Assembly: GCA_028023455.1 (NCBI GenBank)
Contig: JAQFVV010001004.1
Location: forward strand, 62,001-126,000
Length of the DNA stretch: 64,000 nt
Reading direction: 5' to 3'
Origin: Epiperipatus broadwayi
Lineage: Eukaryota > Onychophora > Udeonychophora > Euonychophora > Peripatidae
The first letter of the stretch is position 1, and the number at the start of each line of letters is the position of its first letter. The translations under genes were made by a program, and so were the position numbers. Below the pieces are notes generated by a model, which saw only the letters and a program-made list of their open reading frames with translations, was not told the origin of the DNA and made no database searches. This document shows, piece after piece, positions 23,029-33,799 of this stretch.

Positions 23029-23325
23029 AAAGCTTGTTAAAGGTTTGTTTTGTGAGCTCTATATATAACATTTGTAAATACAAGCTTTATTCAATTAGGT
23101 CATATGACATCTGACTTGATTTTTTTTTGTAATTTTATTTTTTGCTATGATGGCTTTGGCAATTTTATATTGCTATCTGAACTTAGTTCAGTCCCATATG
23201 GCTATTTAAGTTAGATAGCTGGATTGAAATACACATGGACATCTGAAAATTTCAGAGTTTCTACTTAATAGTTATACATTAGATAAAGTTCTAGGCTTGT
23301 CCTGGTATTTTTAATCTAATGATTG

Positions 23326-23388
23326 AATATTCTAGCACCTCACTGAGGACGCCAGTAGCAGAAATCAGTCTGAGGTTGGGGGTATTCT
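23326..23388 (+). ncRNA. Hammerhead motif, family C copy 3 (core intact)
   Basis: ACCTCA, CTGAGGA (23343-23349), helix II GC-CAGTA-GC, GAAA (23361-23364), TCAGTC with cleavage after C23370, TGAGGT. Helix I pairs perfectly over 6 bp. All invariant core positions are present. Helix II and helix III are very short, as described for PLE hammerheads, so tandem or dimeric folding may be needed. Confidence 0.75.
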
Positions 23389-23509
23389 ACAAAGCTTGTT
23401 AAGAGTTTGTTTTGCGAGCTCTATATATAACATTTGTAAACACAAGCTTTATTAAATTATGTCATGTGACATCTGACTTGATTTTTTTTTTTTGTAAGAA
23501 TGCTAAATT

Positions 23510-25920
23510 ATCTATGTTTGAAAATCCCTTATCTAAAGAAGCATTTTTTACATTATTGATGAAATAAAATTAGTTATTTAAATATTAAAAAAAGCTTGGT
23601 TTTAATCAATAGCAATCATTTTTATTAAAAATATTTTTTTAAAAATTAAATAAAAGATAATGAAAATTTATATTTTTATAGCATTATTTTGCTGAATTTC
23701 TTTAGTTTAAATATTATTAAAAAATCTAATTGATACTATAACGTATTTTTCAAAGCTTTTTCCGGCTATAAATTTATCTGTTGTACCAAATTGTATATAA
23801 TATATTTTAATAATCACTTGCAGCATAAAATGATTGATTTAATAAACTTGTTTATAATTTTCTAAAACCTTTTGTTTGTCTCTTGTGGGATTTTATTTTC
23901 AATAATAAGAAAAAAACATTTAAATCATATTAAAGTTATATTTTATTGTTAGATAGTCTTTAAATTTTTTTCTACAGTCATTTTGAATCTCAGAGGACTT
24001 ATTATAGTAATATCTTTCAGAAGAAAATTCAACATTGCTTAATGCAATCATTTATTTCTGTGGTCATTTACTTCCTTGGATATCAGATGCATCTCTGAAT
24101 ATATTTAAGACATTTACAAAAGTGAATGTTATTAAAGAAACATAAAACTTTCTTATATATAAAATATTCTAGAATAAATTAGTTAAAAAACATAATGACA
24201 AACTAGTGCTTAAGTACTTAATCTTAGTAAAGTATTATCTTAAATGATAAATTTATATTCAACAGAGATATTGAATTTATATATTAAATACATTTTAAAA
24301 TGAACAAAAAATTACCCAGCATATGAATAATTATTTCCTGCTTTTTTAAATAAAACATATTGTCATTTGATATAAAAATCTTAGTGATATTTTTGATGCT
24401 TATTATATTTTTTAATTAATTAATAATTCACGTTTTTAAAATTTATTTTATTCACACCATCTTTTTAAATTATTTTTCTTATCTTTTTTGCCTTCTTTCA
24501 TTTTTTGCACTGTCTTTTATTTTAATATACTATATTTTAAAAAATGATTTTATCATGATCATTAACTTTGCCTTCATAATATCTCTCTATTTTTAAACCT
24601 GTATCTTGTTTTGACTTCATGTTTTCTAATAAATTTATAATAAGCCACATAATGTTTGGGTATAATTGTGGATTAAAGTATTTTAATTATTCTAATTTCA
24701 ATTCCCTAACATTTATTTTAGTTGAAGCATCTCAACATGCTTGTTATAATTATCTTGAGAGAAGTAAAAATCTAGTATTTTACAGATATTACTACAGAAA
24801 GTACATTAAGCTAGAGTTACTATTCTAGTTATTGAAGATAACAGAAATTATTTTAGATTTTTCCAATGTTATTTATCTATTTATATCATTGATTATTATA
24901 TAGTTTAACATTTTCTCATATTAGCACAACATAAATTATGATGTTTCATAAGTGTTAATTAATAAGATTATTAAAAAGAATTAGATTTAAAGTAAATAAT
25001 TTATATAGTCACACTCTCATTTCAAGACATTTAAGACTGGTCCATATAAATGCATTTAGGTTTGAAAATAAAACAGTCATTCTTATTTTCTTAAAGTCTT
25101 TACCTTGTGGCTGGGTTGGGAGTATCCTTGCATTTAACAGTACTGTTTAATATTATAGTATGGTGCTAGTGAAAAGGGATGACTAACTTCTAAATATAAT
25201 AACTATTTTTGTAAATATTTTCTTATGGTATTCTGATGGACTAAATTATGAACAGAGAAAACTAATCTTGACATGTTTTTACTATACCAATTCTTTTTTT
25301 TTACTTTTTACCTGATTTTATTTTTCATTTCAATTGAACTTGCAATTTCATCAGAATTCCATAAATATTTTATATTTTATTATATTACATTTCATCATAT
25401 TTCAAATAACGACAAATACATTTTAACTTTTTTGATTTTAAATGAATGATTTTAACTATATAAAAGATATTCTGCATCAAACAAATTTTAAAAAAGGAAA
25501 CAAACTTTAAACCTTATATATACAATAAAACAAAACATTGGGTTTAATTATACAGTTTACAGTGTATCAATAAATATATAAATTAGGGCTATAGCTAACA
25601 TGTATTATAAGATTTAATATTTAGTTTTTTAAATTTATTTGTTCCAAAATATATTTCTATACAATTATAATCTTTTTTTAAAAAAAAAGTTAAAACTTAT
25701 TTATATTTGGCAGCTATTATTAAATGTAATATAACAAAATATAAAATGTTTATAGGATTCTGATGAAAACTGCATATTCAGATAGAATGGTTAAAAAATA
25801 AATAAAATATTTTTAAAAAGTGCAAAGAATAAAAATAAGTATTATTACATAGAGTAATAAATGAGTTAGCAAAAATGTTAATTCAACTTTTGAGAAACTG
25901 TATATTTTTATGAGTGATCA
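23510..25920. other. A+T-rich non-coding stretch
   Basis: No gene, terminus or repeat recognised. The short frame at 24619-24828 has no motif and no coding signature. Confidence 0.55.
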
Positions 25921-27240
25921 ATCTTAGTCATTATCATCATCAATCATTATCAATCCCCTGCATGATGAAGATCTCTCCAAGTACAATTCATCTTCTCTGA
26001 GCTTTAGCTTCTCTTCTCCACATCATCCCTGCACACTTTTTTATTTCATCAATCCATCTTACATGTGATATTTTTTCTGGGTCTTTTACAATATCTTAGA
26101 ATTTAGTTTAAAAATTCAATAGTCCATCTATTATCATCTCTTCTAGCAATATGTCCAGCCCAACTCCACTACACTCTTTTAATTTTTTCAATGAGGTCAG
26201 TAACACCTGTTTGTTCTCTTACCCATATATTGAGTTTTTGATCTCTTCTTGTTACTCCTAACATACATCTCTCCACACTTCTTTGAGTGGTCTAAAGTCT
26301 CTGTATTGTTCTTCTATTAAGTGTCCAAGTCTCAGATCCAGAAGTAAAAACTGGTAAAACACATTTATTAAAAACCTTCCTTTTCAAACACATAGGAATA
26401 TTTGTTTTTAGTATCAAGTTATTTCTACCAAAAGCACTCCAACCAAGTTTAATTCTATGATTAATTTCATCCATTATGTTTCCATCTGTATTAATAATCT
26501 GACAAAGATATTTGTAGTTGTTAACTTTTTCTAATTCATCACAATCAATCTTTATTTTCATATTTTGAGAAAATCCATTGAACATTACTTTAATCTTTTT
26601 AACATTTATCTTTAGTCCTGCTTTCCTACTTTCATCTGATAACTCCTGCAACATTTCCTGCAGCTGTAAAGCATTATCTTCAAAAACAACTACATCATCT
26701 GCAAAATCTAAATGACTTAAATAATCTCCATTTATCTTCACTCCTTTCCATTTTAATCCACAAAATACTTTTTGCAGCACTGCTGTAAAAAGTTTTAGAG
26801 ATATAGAGTCACCCTGTCTTACACCCTTCTAAGTATTGACTTTCCTAGTATCATTATGTAATCTAATTGTTGCTGTTGCATTTATATAAATATTCTTCAA
26901 AATATGACAATATCATGGATTTATACCTTGATAATGAAATGCTTTAATCACTGAAGAAATGTTTATAGAATCAAATGCCTTTTCATCATCTACAAATCCA
27001 AAGCATAATGGCAACTCATATTCATTTATTCTTTCTATAATTTCTCTCAATACCTGGATATGATCTACTGTATTAAACCGACTTTTAAATTCAGCTTGTT
27101 TTCTTGGTTGGTAGAAATCCAATATTCTCTATAGATGAGTTGTAATTATCTTGATAAATTTTTTTGTATAAAACTGATACAATCTCAGTAGATCCATTTA
27201 TATCTACAATCAAAAGACTCATGTTGTATATATAGCTAGA
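25921..27240 (-). pseudogene. RTE-like non-LTR retrotransposon, 5'-truncated
   Basis: Reading right to left, 26913-27122 encodes reverse transcriptase blocks DFYQPRKQAEFKSRF, DHIQVLREII and LPLCFGFVDDEKAFDS. The 26292-26780 frame carries GDYLSHLDFADDVVVF, with the FADD catalytic aspartates, then GLKINVKKIKVMF, YKYLCQIIN and FTSGSETWTLNRRTIQRL. Decayed frames below 26292 give WAGHIARRDDNRWTIE (about 26110-26165), the typical RTE C-terminus. The region with the PQGDSxSPxLF-type box (26781-26912) contains stops. The 3' end near 25930 has a TCATTATCATCATC tail, typical of RTE. The apurinic endonuclease is absent. Its sister copies lie at 55.9 and 62.4 kb in the same orientation. Confidence 0.88.
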
Positions 27241-27720
27241 TTAAATATAATATAAAAACAATATGCATGATTTTACATGTCAATATGTATTTTACTGCTT
27301 CATTTAGCACAGTATTATGTATGAAGCTAGAAAATTGTTTTTTAGTAATATTATATGACTAATGGATAGATATTCTAAAAAATATTAATCTATTTATTGA
27401 TACTGTTTTTTCCCTAGAAAATAAAGATCATTATATTGTATCTTTTAGTTTATCATTATATTGATTGTAGTTAACCTAATTCGTGATATGAATGGAACAC
27501 TATATTTTAACTCGCATTATTTGTTTCATCAGAATAAATATTATGTTTGTAAATTCTGAATATAATTTGTAATTAATGATATATGGATGGATTATGTTTT
27601 AAAATGCATGTTAAAATTTTAAAACAAATTACCTTGGTTAAACATATTACATAGGTTATGGACATGTATTTATAACTAATGTATATAAAAATTTATTTTC
27701 ATCTATAAAATATATAGGGT
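27241..27720. other. A+T-rich non-coding stretch
   Basis: Nothing recognised. Confidence 0.5.
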
Positions 27721-28095
27721 ATATGAGCACAGACTTTCACACGACCCACCACTCACCACACTATCTCATAACACTGATACACTTGAACACATACATGTTG
27801 AAAAGATAAATGATCACCAATATATGTATTTCATGTTAAACCAGAAATCATCAGTTGGTCCAGATTACCATCTCTACACATATATGCTACAATTGCTCAG
27901 ATATATATTAAGATAGCCAATCCTCATACTTTAATGGACAGGCTTCAATCCATTCCACACTCCAACTCTTCAACCATCCATCCAATTGAAAATCTGATGA
28001 TGGAACACTCAAAGGCCACCCTGAGCTGAGATTCTTGTCACACCCATGTTAACCTAAGATCAATCTGATCCCTCATGTACAGGACATAATCCATT
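27721..28095 (-). mobile_element. Family D hammerhead/SINE-like repeat
   Basis: Shares with the 48.7-kb copy the blocks ATATATGTATTTCATG, CTTTAATGGACAGGCTTCAATC and CATTGAAAATCTGAT-like sequence. In sense orientation it runs from the 5' block (28095) through the hammerhead (27869-27809) towards a tRNA-like part that is truncated near 27727. No protein. Confidence 0.7.
27809..27869 (-). ncRNA. Hammerhead motif, family D (core intact, helix II weak)
   Basis: Minus strand: ACCAA, CTGATGA, a degraded helix II (TTTCTGGTTTAACAT), GAAA, TACATATA, TTGG. Helix I pairs CCAA with TTGG; an outer block can pair near GATCATT. Helix III is ATA-CA-TAT. The predicted cleavage base is A (27821), giving a UA^UUGG site. 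Confidence 0.62.
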
Positions 28096-28626
28096 ATCAC
28101 TTATATAAACTATCAATTTTTTGCCACAACTGTTATTTTTGCTTAAGTTTGATAATGTTAATAAATATTAAATAAAAAATGCATATAATAAGTAAAATTG
28201 AAGACTATAAAAATATTTAGATGAACTATAATTAATATATAACTGTGATGACATAATTAATGTTATTTAAATTATTATATGCACTCTTCTAATGAATGTA
28301 TTCATGGATTTAAAGCAAAAATTCATTTTTTTTCATTATATAATTTTTATTTGTTCAAAATAATTTGTATGATTTTGGAATATTAAAGAAAAGTTAGTTT
28401 CATATTATTCTATAGATATTTTTTTATTTAAATGATATACATGGATGAGATATTTGATAAATTTTTTATTGTTTATCTATCAAAAGGTTAATTTTTTTTC
28501 ATAAATAGAATTTGAATTGTACACTTTGTAATGTTGTATTGACATTGAAGATATTTTAGAATATTGAAACATCTTTAGCATAGTTTCTATATAAGTATTC
28601 ATAGAAGATAGTTGATGAAATATATT
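28096..28626. other. A+T-rich non-coding stretch
   Basis: Nothing recognised. Confidence 0.5.
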
Positions 28627-28812
28627 TTCACAACATAACAATCCAACTATTGTATAAAACAGAAAAACATTCAAATAATATGAAAAACACTATTGCCAAG
28701 CACTTTCAACATGTTTCAAATGAGGTGAAAGTGCTTGGCAATAGTGTTCTTTATGTTATTTTAATATTTCTCTGTTTTATATAATAGTCATATTGTTACA
28801 TTGTGATTTATA
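28627..28812. repeat. Foldback element, arms about 85 bp
   Basis: The core arms AACACTATTGCCAAGCACTTTCA (28688-28710) and complement (28728-28750) are perfect. Pairing continues outward through TATAAAACAGA / TCTGTTTTATA to about 28627 and 28812 with mismatches. The loop is about 17 nt. It could be a MITE; the clean central stem is also the size of a small-RNA precursor. Confidence 0.88.
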
Positions 28813-29439
28813 TTTTCTAATAACAGAAATATTGGATTTATTATTTTGAAATATATTTTAAAATCCCTACCTAATGCCTACTCACCCAATAGCTGTTGAA
28901 CTGACTCTAATCTATATGATTATTCTTTGGATTGAAAATATTATTGCATTTTAAATAGATAAAAAGTGAGTTTTAAAAATATAGTTTAACTATCATTTTA
29001 TAGCATAATAAAAATCAAGTGTAAATTCAAAATCTCAGTTCAGGATTAAATATTTAGTGTAAAAAATATCTTTCTGAATTAAAATCATTTATAGTAAACA
29101 TCACCATTAAAGTCTGTATATTCATTTATAATGAATATTTGGTAAAATTGAAAAGAAAATATAGTTTAATATAATCAATAAGTATACTAAAATACTCAAA
29201 AGATATTATCAAAACAATTTTATTGATCTCCTTACATTACATTATGATTAATTTATTAATGACAGGTAAAAATAGTTGATTTATGCAAAAAAGATGTTGC
29301 TTTGGTCATTATTATTATTTATATCAACGTAGAATAATATAGATTCTTAGAAAATAGCATGAAGCAAGGAATTACAAGATTGGCATAATTTTAAACACAG
29401 ATAGTAATAAAATAAGAGTCATAGATCACCTGACCCTAT
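28813..29439. other. A+T-rich stretch with a small family A scrap
   Basis: AAATCCCTACCTAATGCCTACTC at about 28860 is a short piece of the family A repeat. Otherwise nothing recognised. Confidence 0.55.
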
Positions 29440-29478
29440 CTCTTAAGCTTGTAAGTTTATAACTTACAAGCTTAAGAG
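29440..29478. repeat. Perfect 39-bp palindrome
   Basis: CTCTTAAGCTTGTAAGTT and its exact complement flank a 3-base centre (TAT). No other copies seen in the window. Confidence 0.9.
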
Positions 29479-29929
29479 GCAGATACTACTATTTTATTTA
29501 ATAATGTATTATATTGCATATAGCAGTTAAAGCTTTTGATATGACAAAAATATTTTTGATTTATTTTTGAATATATATTTGTTTTGTATATAACATCAGT
29601 GCAAAATGTGTTTCATGTTTGATATAGAATTTTGTCAAGTCATATTTATATAAGTTCAAGTTTGTATTAAATATATACTGGATTTTTTTAAATTTAGAGT
29701 AATGGTTACTATTTAATACAATGTTACCATCAAAATCAAAGTATAAATATTTAAAAAGAAATTATTGGTTTTTTAGAAAGTACATATAAATGTACACTAA
29801 TAAAATATCACATGACCTATCATATAACTTCAGCTTGCTTCACTTTTGATATGCCACATACAGCCAACTTTGGAAAGCAATGGTAGTTGCCAGATGACAG
29901 TACTTAATAAACCCCTATTTTATGATTTC

Positions 29930-29990
29930 CTATCCAAATTACCAGATTAGTCTCAAACTTATGGCTTCCATTAATGAGAAGTTTTGGATC
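29930..29990 (-). ncRNA. Degenerate hammerhead remnant
   Basis: Minus strand: first core box reads ATTAATG, helix II GAAGCCATAAGTTT, then GAGACTAATC and TGG. The order is preserved but the core is broken. Confidence 0.42.
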
Positions 29991-30394
29991 TTGGAACTCT
30001 ATAACTGTACCTTTGGAATCTAATGCATTTTGCATCCCAGCTTCTATCATTTATTTCTGTTATACTATCAAGCTATTATCCCAAACTTAAAAACATAAAT
30101 GTTTTTAATCTAAGACAACTTGCTTGATATAGCCATATACAAATTAATCCAATCCAATTTCTATATATTTTGATATCCTTAGTTTTTAATAGCTAAAATC
30201 ATCTTTATCTTATGTCTAAGATTTGATAAATACCAATAAAATATTACTTGACCTATCATATAACTTCAGCTTATACATTGCTGTTGTAGTAACATATTTT
30301 CTCCTCTTCTTTATGATGCTTATAGTAAGCTTTAAAAAGCAATAATAGTTTCCAGATAGCAGTGTTGAATAAATCCCTATTCTATGCTTTCCTA

Positions 30395-30452
30395 TCCAAA
30401 ATCCCCAGATTAGTCTCAAGCTTATGGCTCTTATTAGTGAGAAGCTTTCGAT
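30395..30452 (-). ncRNA. Degenerate hammerhead, A/B mosaic
   Basis: Minus strand: CTAATAA, helix II GAGCC-ATAA-GCTT, GAGA, CTAATC, TGGGG. Helix I and helix II largely pair, while both core boxes carry substitutions. Confidence 0.48.
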
Positions 30453-30681
30453 CATGAAATAGTGCATGTGATAGGTTATGGGGTATTTTATTACTGGTCA
30501 CAGGAAAAGGTGACTTTAGTTATTACAAAACTAAGGACACAATGACTACACCAACAAATTGGCTTAGAATGAAAAGATTTATATGTTTTCAGTTTGGACT
30601 AATAGCTTTAACATAACAGTAAATCATAGGAGCTGGAGGAAATGTGGATTAAATCCTAAAATTTAATTTTCACTATTCCAA

Positions 30682-30740
30682 GATCCAAAGGTTTTCACTG
30701 ATGAAAGTCATACACTTAAAATTATTCTGAGGATTTTGGA
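30682..30740 (+). ncRNA. Degenerate hammerhead with intact first core box
   Basis: GATCCAAAGG...TTTTCA, CTGATGA, AAGTCATACACTT as helix II, AAAA instead of GAAA, TTATTC, TGAGG and GGAT. G12 is lost. Confidence 0.5.
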
Positions 30741-30770
30741 TAGGAAAACACAGGATAAGGATCTTATTAA

Positions 30771-32089
30771 GCACTGTCATTTGGCAACTATTTTTACTGA
30801 AAGAGGCATAAAGAAGGTGAAAAAGTATATTACATATAAATATATGCTTTCAACAGGAAGAATAGCTAATGTACCTGATTACAAAAACTCACTTATTCAT
30901 TTCACTTTTTCTTATAATTTGACATTGTCTTTACTTTGGAGAATTCTACATTCTACTTCATTTTTAAATTTGCATATAAACAATAAATAACTAGATAATA
31001 GATCTGTTTGCTATAACCATAGCATGAGTTCAAACCCTGACTTGATAAAATTTAAACATTTTTTCTCAGGTTTCAATTAGGATTTCTTTTCAGCTATCAA
31101 ACTCAAAAACAACAACACTAACAATATAATATTGAACCATAACTGAATATTTAGATATTTTTAGCTAGAAAGTAAAGCAAAGACTGGGAAACACTTAAAC
31201 ACTCACCTCTGGAAATTGGCAGGCTTAGTAAATGTTTTCTTTTTCATTGCTTTTCTATAAAAAGCATGAAGACTGTTTATAAATTGTTATAAATATTTAT
31301 ATATTAAAATAGAATAAAAATATTACATAATCCCATTATTTATTATCAAATGATTAAAGTTCACAGCATATTAAAAATGCTCCTTAAATATATTTGTTTT
31401 ATTACCTTTAAAACGAATGTTTAATAAAACATACATATATATGACTGAATGAGAAATTCGAATGTATAAATATAATTACGACGAAAGATATTTTTTTATG
31501 TTTTTTATCATTGATATCGTTACCTCATGACATAATTTAATCAATGTTTTATTTATTACATGCATTTCTAATACATACTTTAATTTTTAAATCATTTAAG
31601 ATAATAAAAATTATATTAGTTTATGACAGTTCATTAATAATAATTGAACACGTAGCATCAAAACTGATAGAACTTTTTTAAAATTATTTTTAAATTATTT
31701 AACACACATTTCTAAACTCTTTTAAAAGTTTTACCTTTATGACCTCTTAACTCTTAAATATAATACACGATGGCAGTTTTTAAAAATAAAATTCAAATAG
31801 CTGTTTAATTATAAATATCTTTTCATAATAATATATAGTTAAACTTTTCTAACAATAGTAGTTCATAAAGATTTCATTTTTTTAATAGATTTATGTTTAC
31901 TTCAAGTAACTTTTTTGATAATATTTAGCAAAATTTAGAATTAACTGTAAAAAAAAAAAAAATACAATTAAGCATCTGTCAAAAAAAGAAATGGAATTTT
32001 AATTAGATGTCAAAAGTAGAAATTTATCCATTTTGTTTTTTTCAGAATTTCTCACTGCTGAGAGAGATCTCAACTAAAATTCTTTTACA
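30771..32089. other. A+T-rich non-coding stretch
   Basis: Nothing recognised. Confidence 0.5.
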
Positions 32090-32690
32090 TTCTTCTTTTC
32101 CAGGTTTCTATCCATAACATCTATCTTCTAATGAAGTTCTCCCTTCTATTCTGTAATCCAGATATTTCCTATCATCTTATTGGTCTTTCTTTTTTTCCTC
32201 CTCTCCATTTTCCAATGAATTATCAAGCCTGTATTTTAATCTTATTAATTCTTCTAATGTGACAATATCATCTTAAATTTTCTTTCTTCACAAACTTTAT
32301 CATATCTTTAACTCCAAAACTCTTTCTTTCATTTGTTAAGTTGTACATTTCTTCCATCTTAATTACTGCTCTAATCTATAATAATCCATTTCTGTTACCA
32401 ATAATCACAGTTTACTTTCTTTTCAGCCTGGTCTTCAATCTATATAATAATACACAATACCAGAGAATCATATATAAAATATCTATTTGTGTTTATCAAT
32501 CTATTTTTTTTTATAAAATTGAATTGAGCATCCCTATTATCTGTCTTGTTTTACTAATTCTTGTATCAGAAACTCTTTTTGATAATGCATTTTTTAATGA
32601 TTTTTCTTAATATTAAAAACCAACCACTTTTATGATTTTATCCAGCAGTGATTAATACATCACTTTTTTTCTGTTCATAACTACACTGGC
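32090..32690 (-). pseudogene. LINE C-terminal region, decayed
   Basis: Right-to-left reading gives KTRQIIGMLNSIL (about 32500-32545), then IIMYRLKTRLKRK, RAVIKMEEMYNLTNERKSFG (about 32310-32370) and, further down, WYCHIRRI and WKMERRKKERPIR. This follows the C-terminal pattern of endonuclease/RT LINEs (...K..IY.S....LYG.ETW......EM..LR...G...D.IR....L.WYGHV.R....GR...R.W). Frames are broken throughout. It is probably the continuation of 33800-34830, interrupted by family D repeats and a MITE. The clade is uncertain (RTE/R4-like). Confidence 0.55.
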
Positions 32691-32860
32691 ATTTAATATT
32701 TAAACCTTATATAGTGTACTTCTTTAAATATAAGTACAGTATATATACTTAAGCTAGATGTAATTAAAGTGAATTTGAACTGAGACTTTGAAGCTCCTTT
32801 CAGTTGTCCACTCCATCTTATACAACTGATACTCATAACCACATCCATGTAAAAAATATA

Positions 32861-32920
32861 AATGATCTCCAATATACATATTTTGTGCTGAACCAACACT
32901 CATCAGTTGATCATGATCAT
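32861..32920 (-). ncRNA. Hammerhead motif, family D (G12 changed)
   Basis: Minus strand: ATCAA, CTGATGA, helix II GTGTT-GGTTC-AGCAC (5 bp), AAAA instead of GAAA, TATGTATA, TTGG. Helix I TCAA/TTGG plus an outer ATGATC/GATCAT pair. Confidence 0.62.
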
Positions 32921-33030
32921 CATCTCCCACACAAATATATAGTCAATGTTCAGTTTATATTAAGATTACAAATTTTCAAATTTTAATATAAACTTATCAC
33001 TGATTATATATATATATATATATGGGAGAT

Positions 33031-33091
33031 AATGATCCAGACCAACTGATGAGTGCTGGTTCAGCATAAAATACATATATTGGAGATCATT
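33031..33091 (+). ncRNA. Hammerhead motif, family D (best stems, G12 changed)
   Basis: Outer helix I AATGATC pairs perfectly with GATCATT, inner CCAA with TTGG; CTGATGA; helix II GTGCT-GGTTC-AGCAT; AAAA where other copies have GAAA; helix III ATA-CA-TAT; cleavage predicted before TTGG (about 33079/33080). The stems are the most convincing of family D. Confidence 0.68.
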
Positions 33092-33575
33092 TAACTTTTA
33101 CACATGTATGTGGTCATGTGTATGGGTTGTATAAGGTGGAGTGGATGACATAAAGAAGCTTGAAAGTATGAGTTCAAATCCCTCTAATTAGTGTATTTCT
33201 TTATAAATTTCCTTTGATAATATATTTAATATCCACCACCTCCTATGCTATTTTGAGTCAGCCATCTTAAATAATATATTGAATAACTAACTGCTATTAT
33301 ATATTCTTACACTTATTTTTTCACATTCTTTGTCTATTTCTTCAATTGATTTTAAATATAATTGGTGAATTCCTGCAATAAGTCTTTACTTATATTTTTT
33401 CTGTTATTCCTGACCTATCTTCACTTAACATGAATTATATTTATATATGTGCTTCAATTTCTGCAATTTTTGTGCTTTTCCAAACAATTTTTGAAGTACA
33501 CTAGCATATATTTTCTCCAAATTACTAACATATATATATATACTATAAATAAAATGTCCGTTAATTAAAACAAAA

Positions 33576-33788
33576 TTATGATCATAATAAAAATAATAAA
33601 TATAACGGTAATAAACTATTGCAAACAGTCTTTCAATCCGCAGAAGTATTTTCGGTTAATTTCTTAAACCTACTTCATCTGCCATTAAATTCAAAAAACA
33701 AAAACAATGCGGAAGCAAACGTCATCAATTGAAAGACTTTTTATAATAGTTTATTATTGTTAAATTTATTGTTTTTATTATGATAACA
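33576..33788. mobile_element. MITE-like element with about 60-bp inverted ends
   Basis: The left arm (33576-33638, ...GTAATAAACTATTGCAAACAG...CTTTCAA) is complementary to the right arm (33729-33788, TTGAAAGACTTTTTATAATAG...TTATTATGAT). The interior (about 90 bp) includes CCGCAGAAGTATTTTCGG and AATGCGGAAGCAAACG. No transposase. The superfamily is not assignable. Confidence 0.72.
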
Positions 33789-33799
33789 TATATATTTAA

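Larger units (their letters stand above)
22313..23496. mobile_element. Family C hammerhead element: four monomers, 13-bp target-site duplication
   Basis: Two reverse monomers (22313 to about 22980, period 377 bp between GTAGAATA at 22353 and 22730) meet two forward monomers (about 22985-23496, period 362 bp between TATTCTAC at 23021 and 23383). AGAATGCTAAATT is present at 22300-22312 and again at 23497-23509, a 13-bp target-site duplication in non-repetitive sequence. The whole 1.18-kb array therefore inserted as one unit. Each monomer carries the hammerhead, a GAACT(T/A)AGTTC-type palindrome and GAGCTCTATATATAA. There is no coding capacity, so mobilisation must have been in trans, most plausibly by a PLE. 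Confidence 0.87.
29800..30770. mobile_element. A/B-type terminal repeats: two reverse, one forward, decayed
   Basis: Reverse monomers occur at about 29800-30200 and 30210-30480 (shared ATCACATGACCTATCATATAAC-like start and CCAGATTAGTCTCAA). A forward monomer at about 30490-30770 has GATCCAAAGGTTTTCACTGATGAAAG. Their helix II block GAGCCATAAGCTT resembles family B, while the outer parts resemble family A, so they are an intermediate or mosaic subfamily. Short frames here (30216-30467, 30736-30990) are repeat sequence, not genes. Confidence 0.65.
32700..33230. mobile_element. Family D repeats, inverted pair
   Basis: A reverse copy (about 32730-32930) and a forward copy (about 33022-33200) are inverted around a TA tract. 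Each reads, in sense order: hammerhead, ACATG(T/G)ATGTGGT, TTGTATAAG(G/A)TGGAGTGGA, then a GTTCAAAT block corresponding to a Pol III B box. The forward copy gives GAGTTCAAATCCC at about 33170. Inserted in a decayed LINE. Confidence 0.75.

Noticed and set aside
30216-30990. Frames of 83 and 84 residues around 30.2-31.0 kb
   Set aside because: They overlap decayed terminal repeats and the hammerhead region; no conserved motif.
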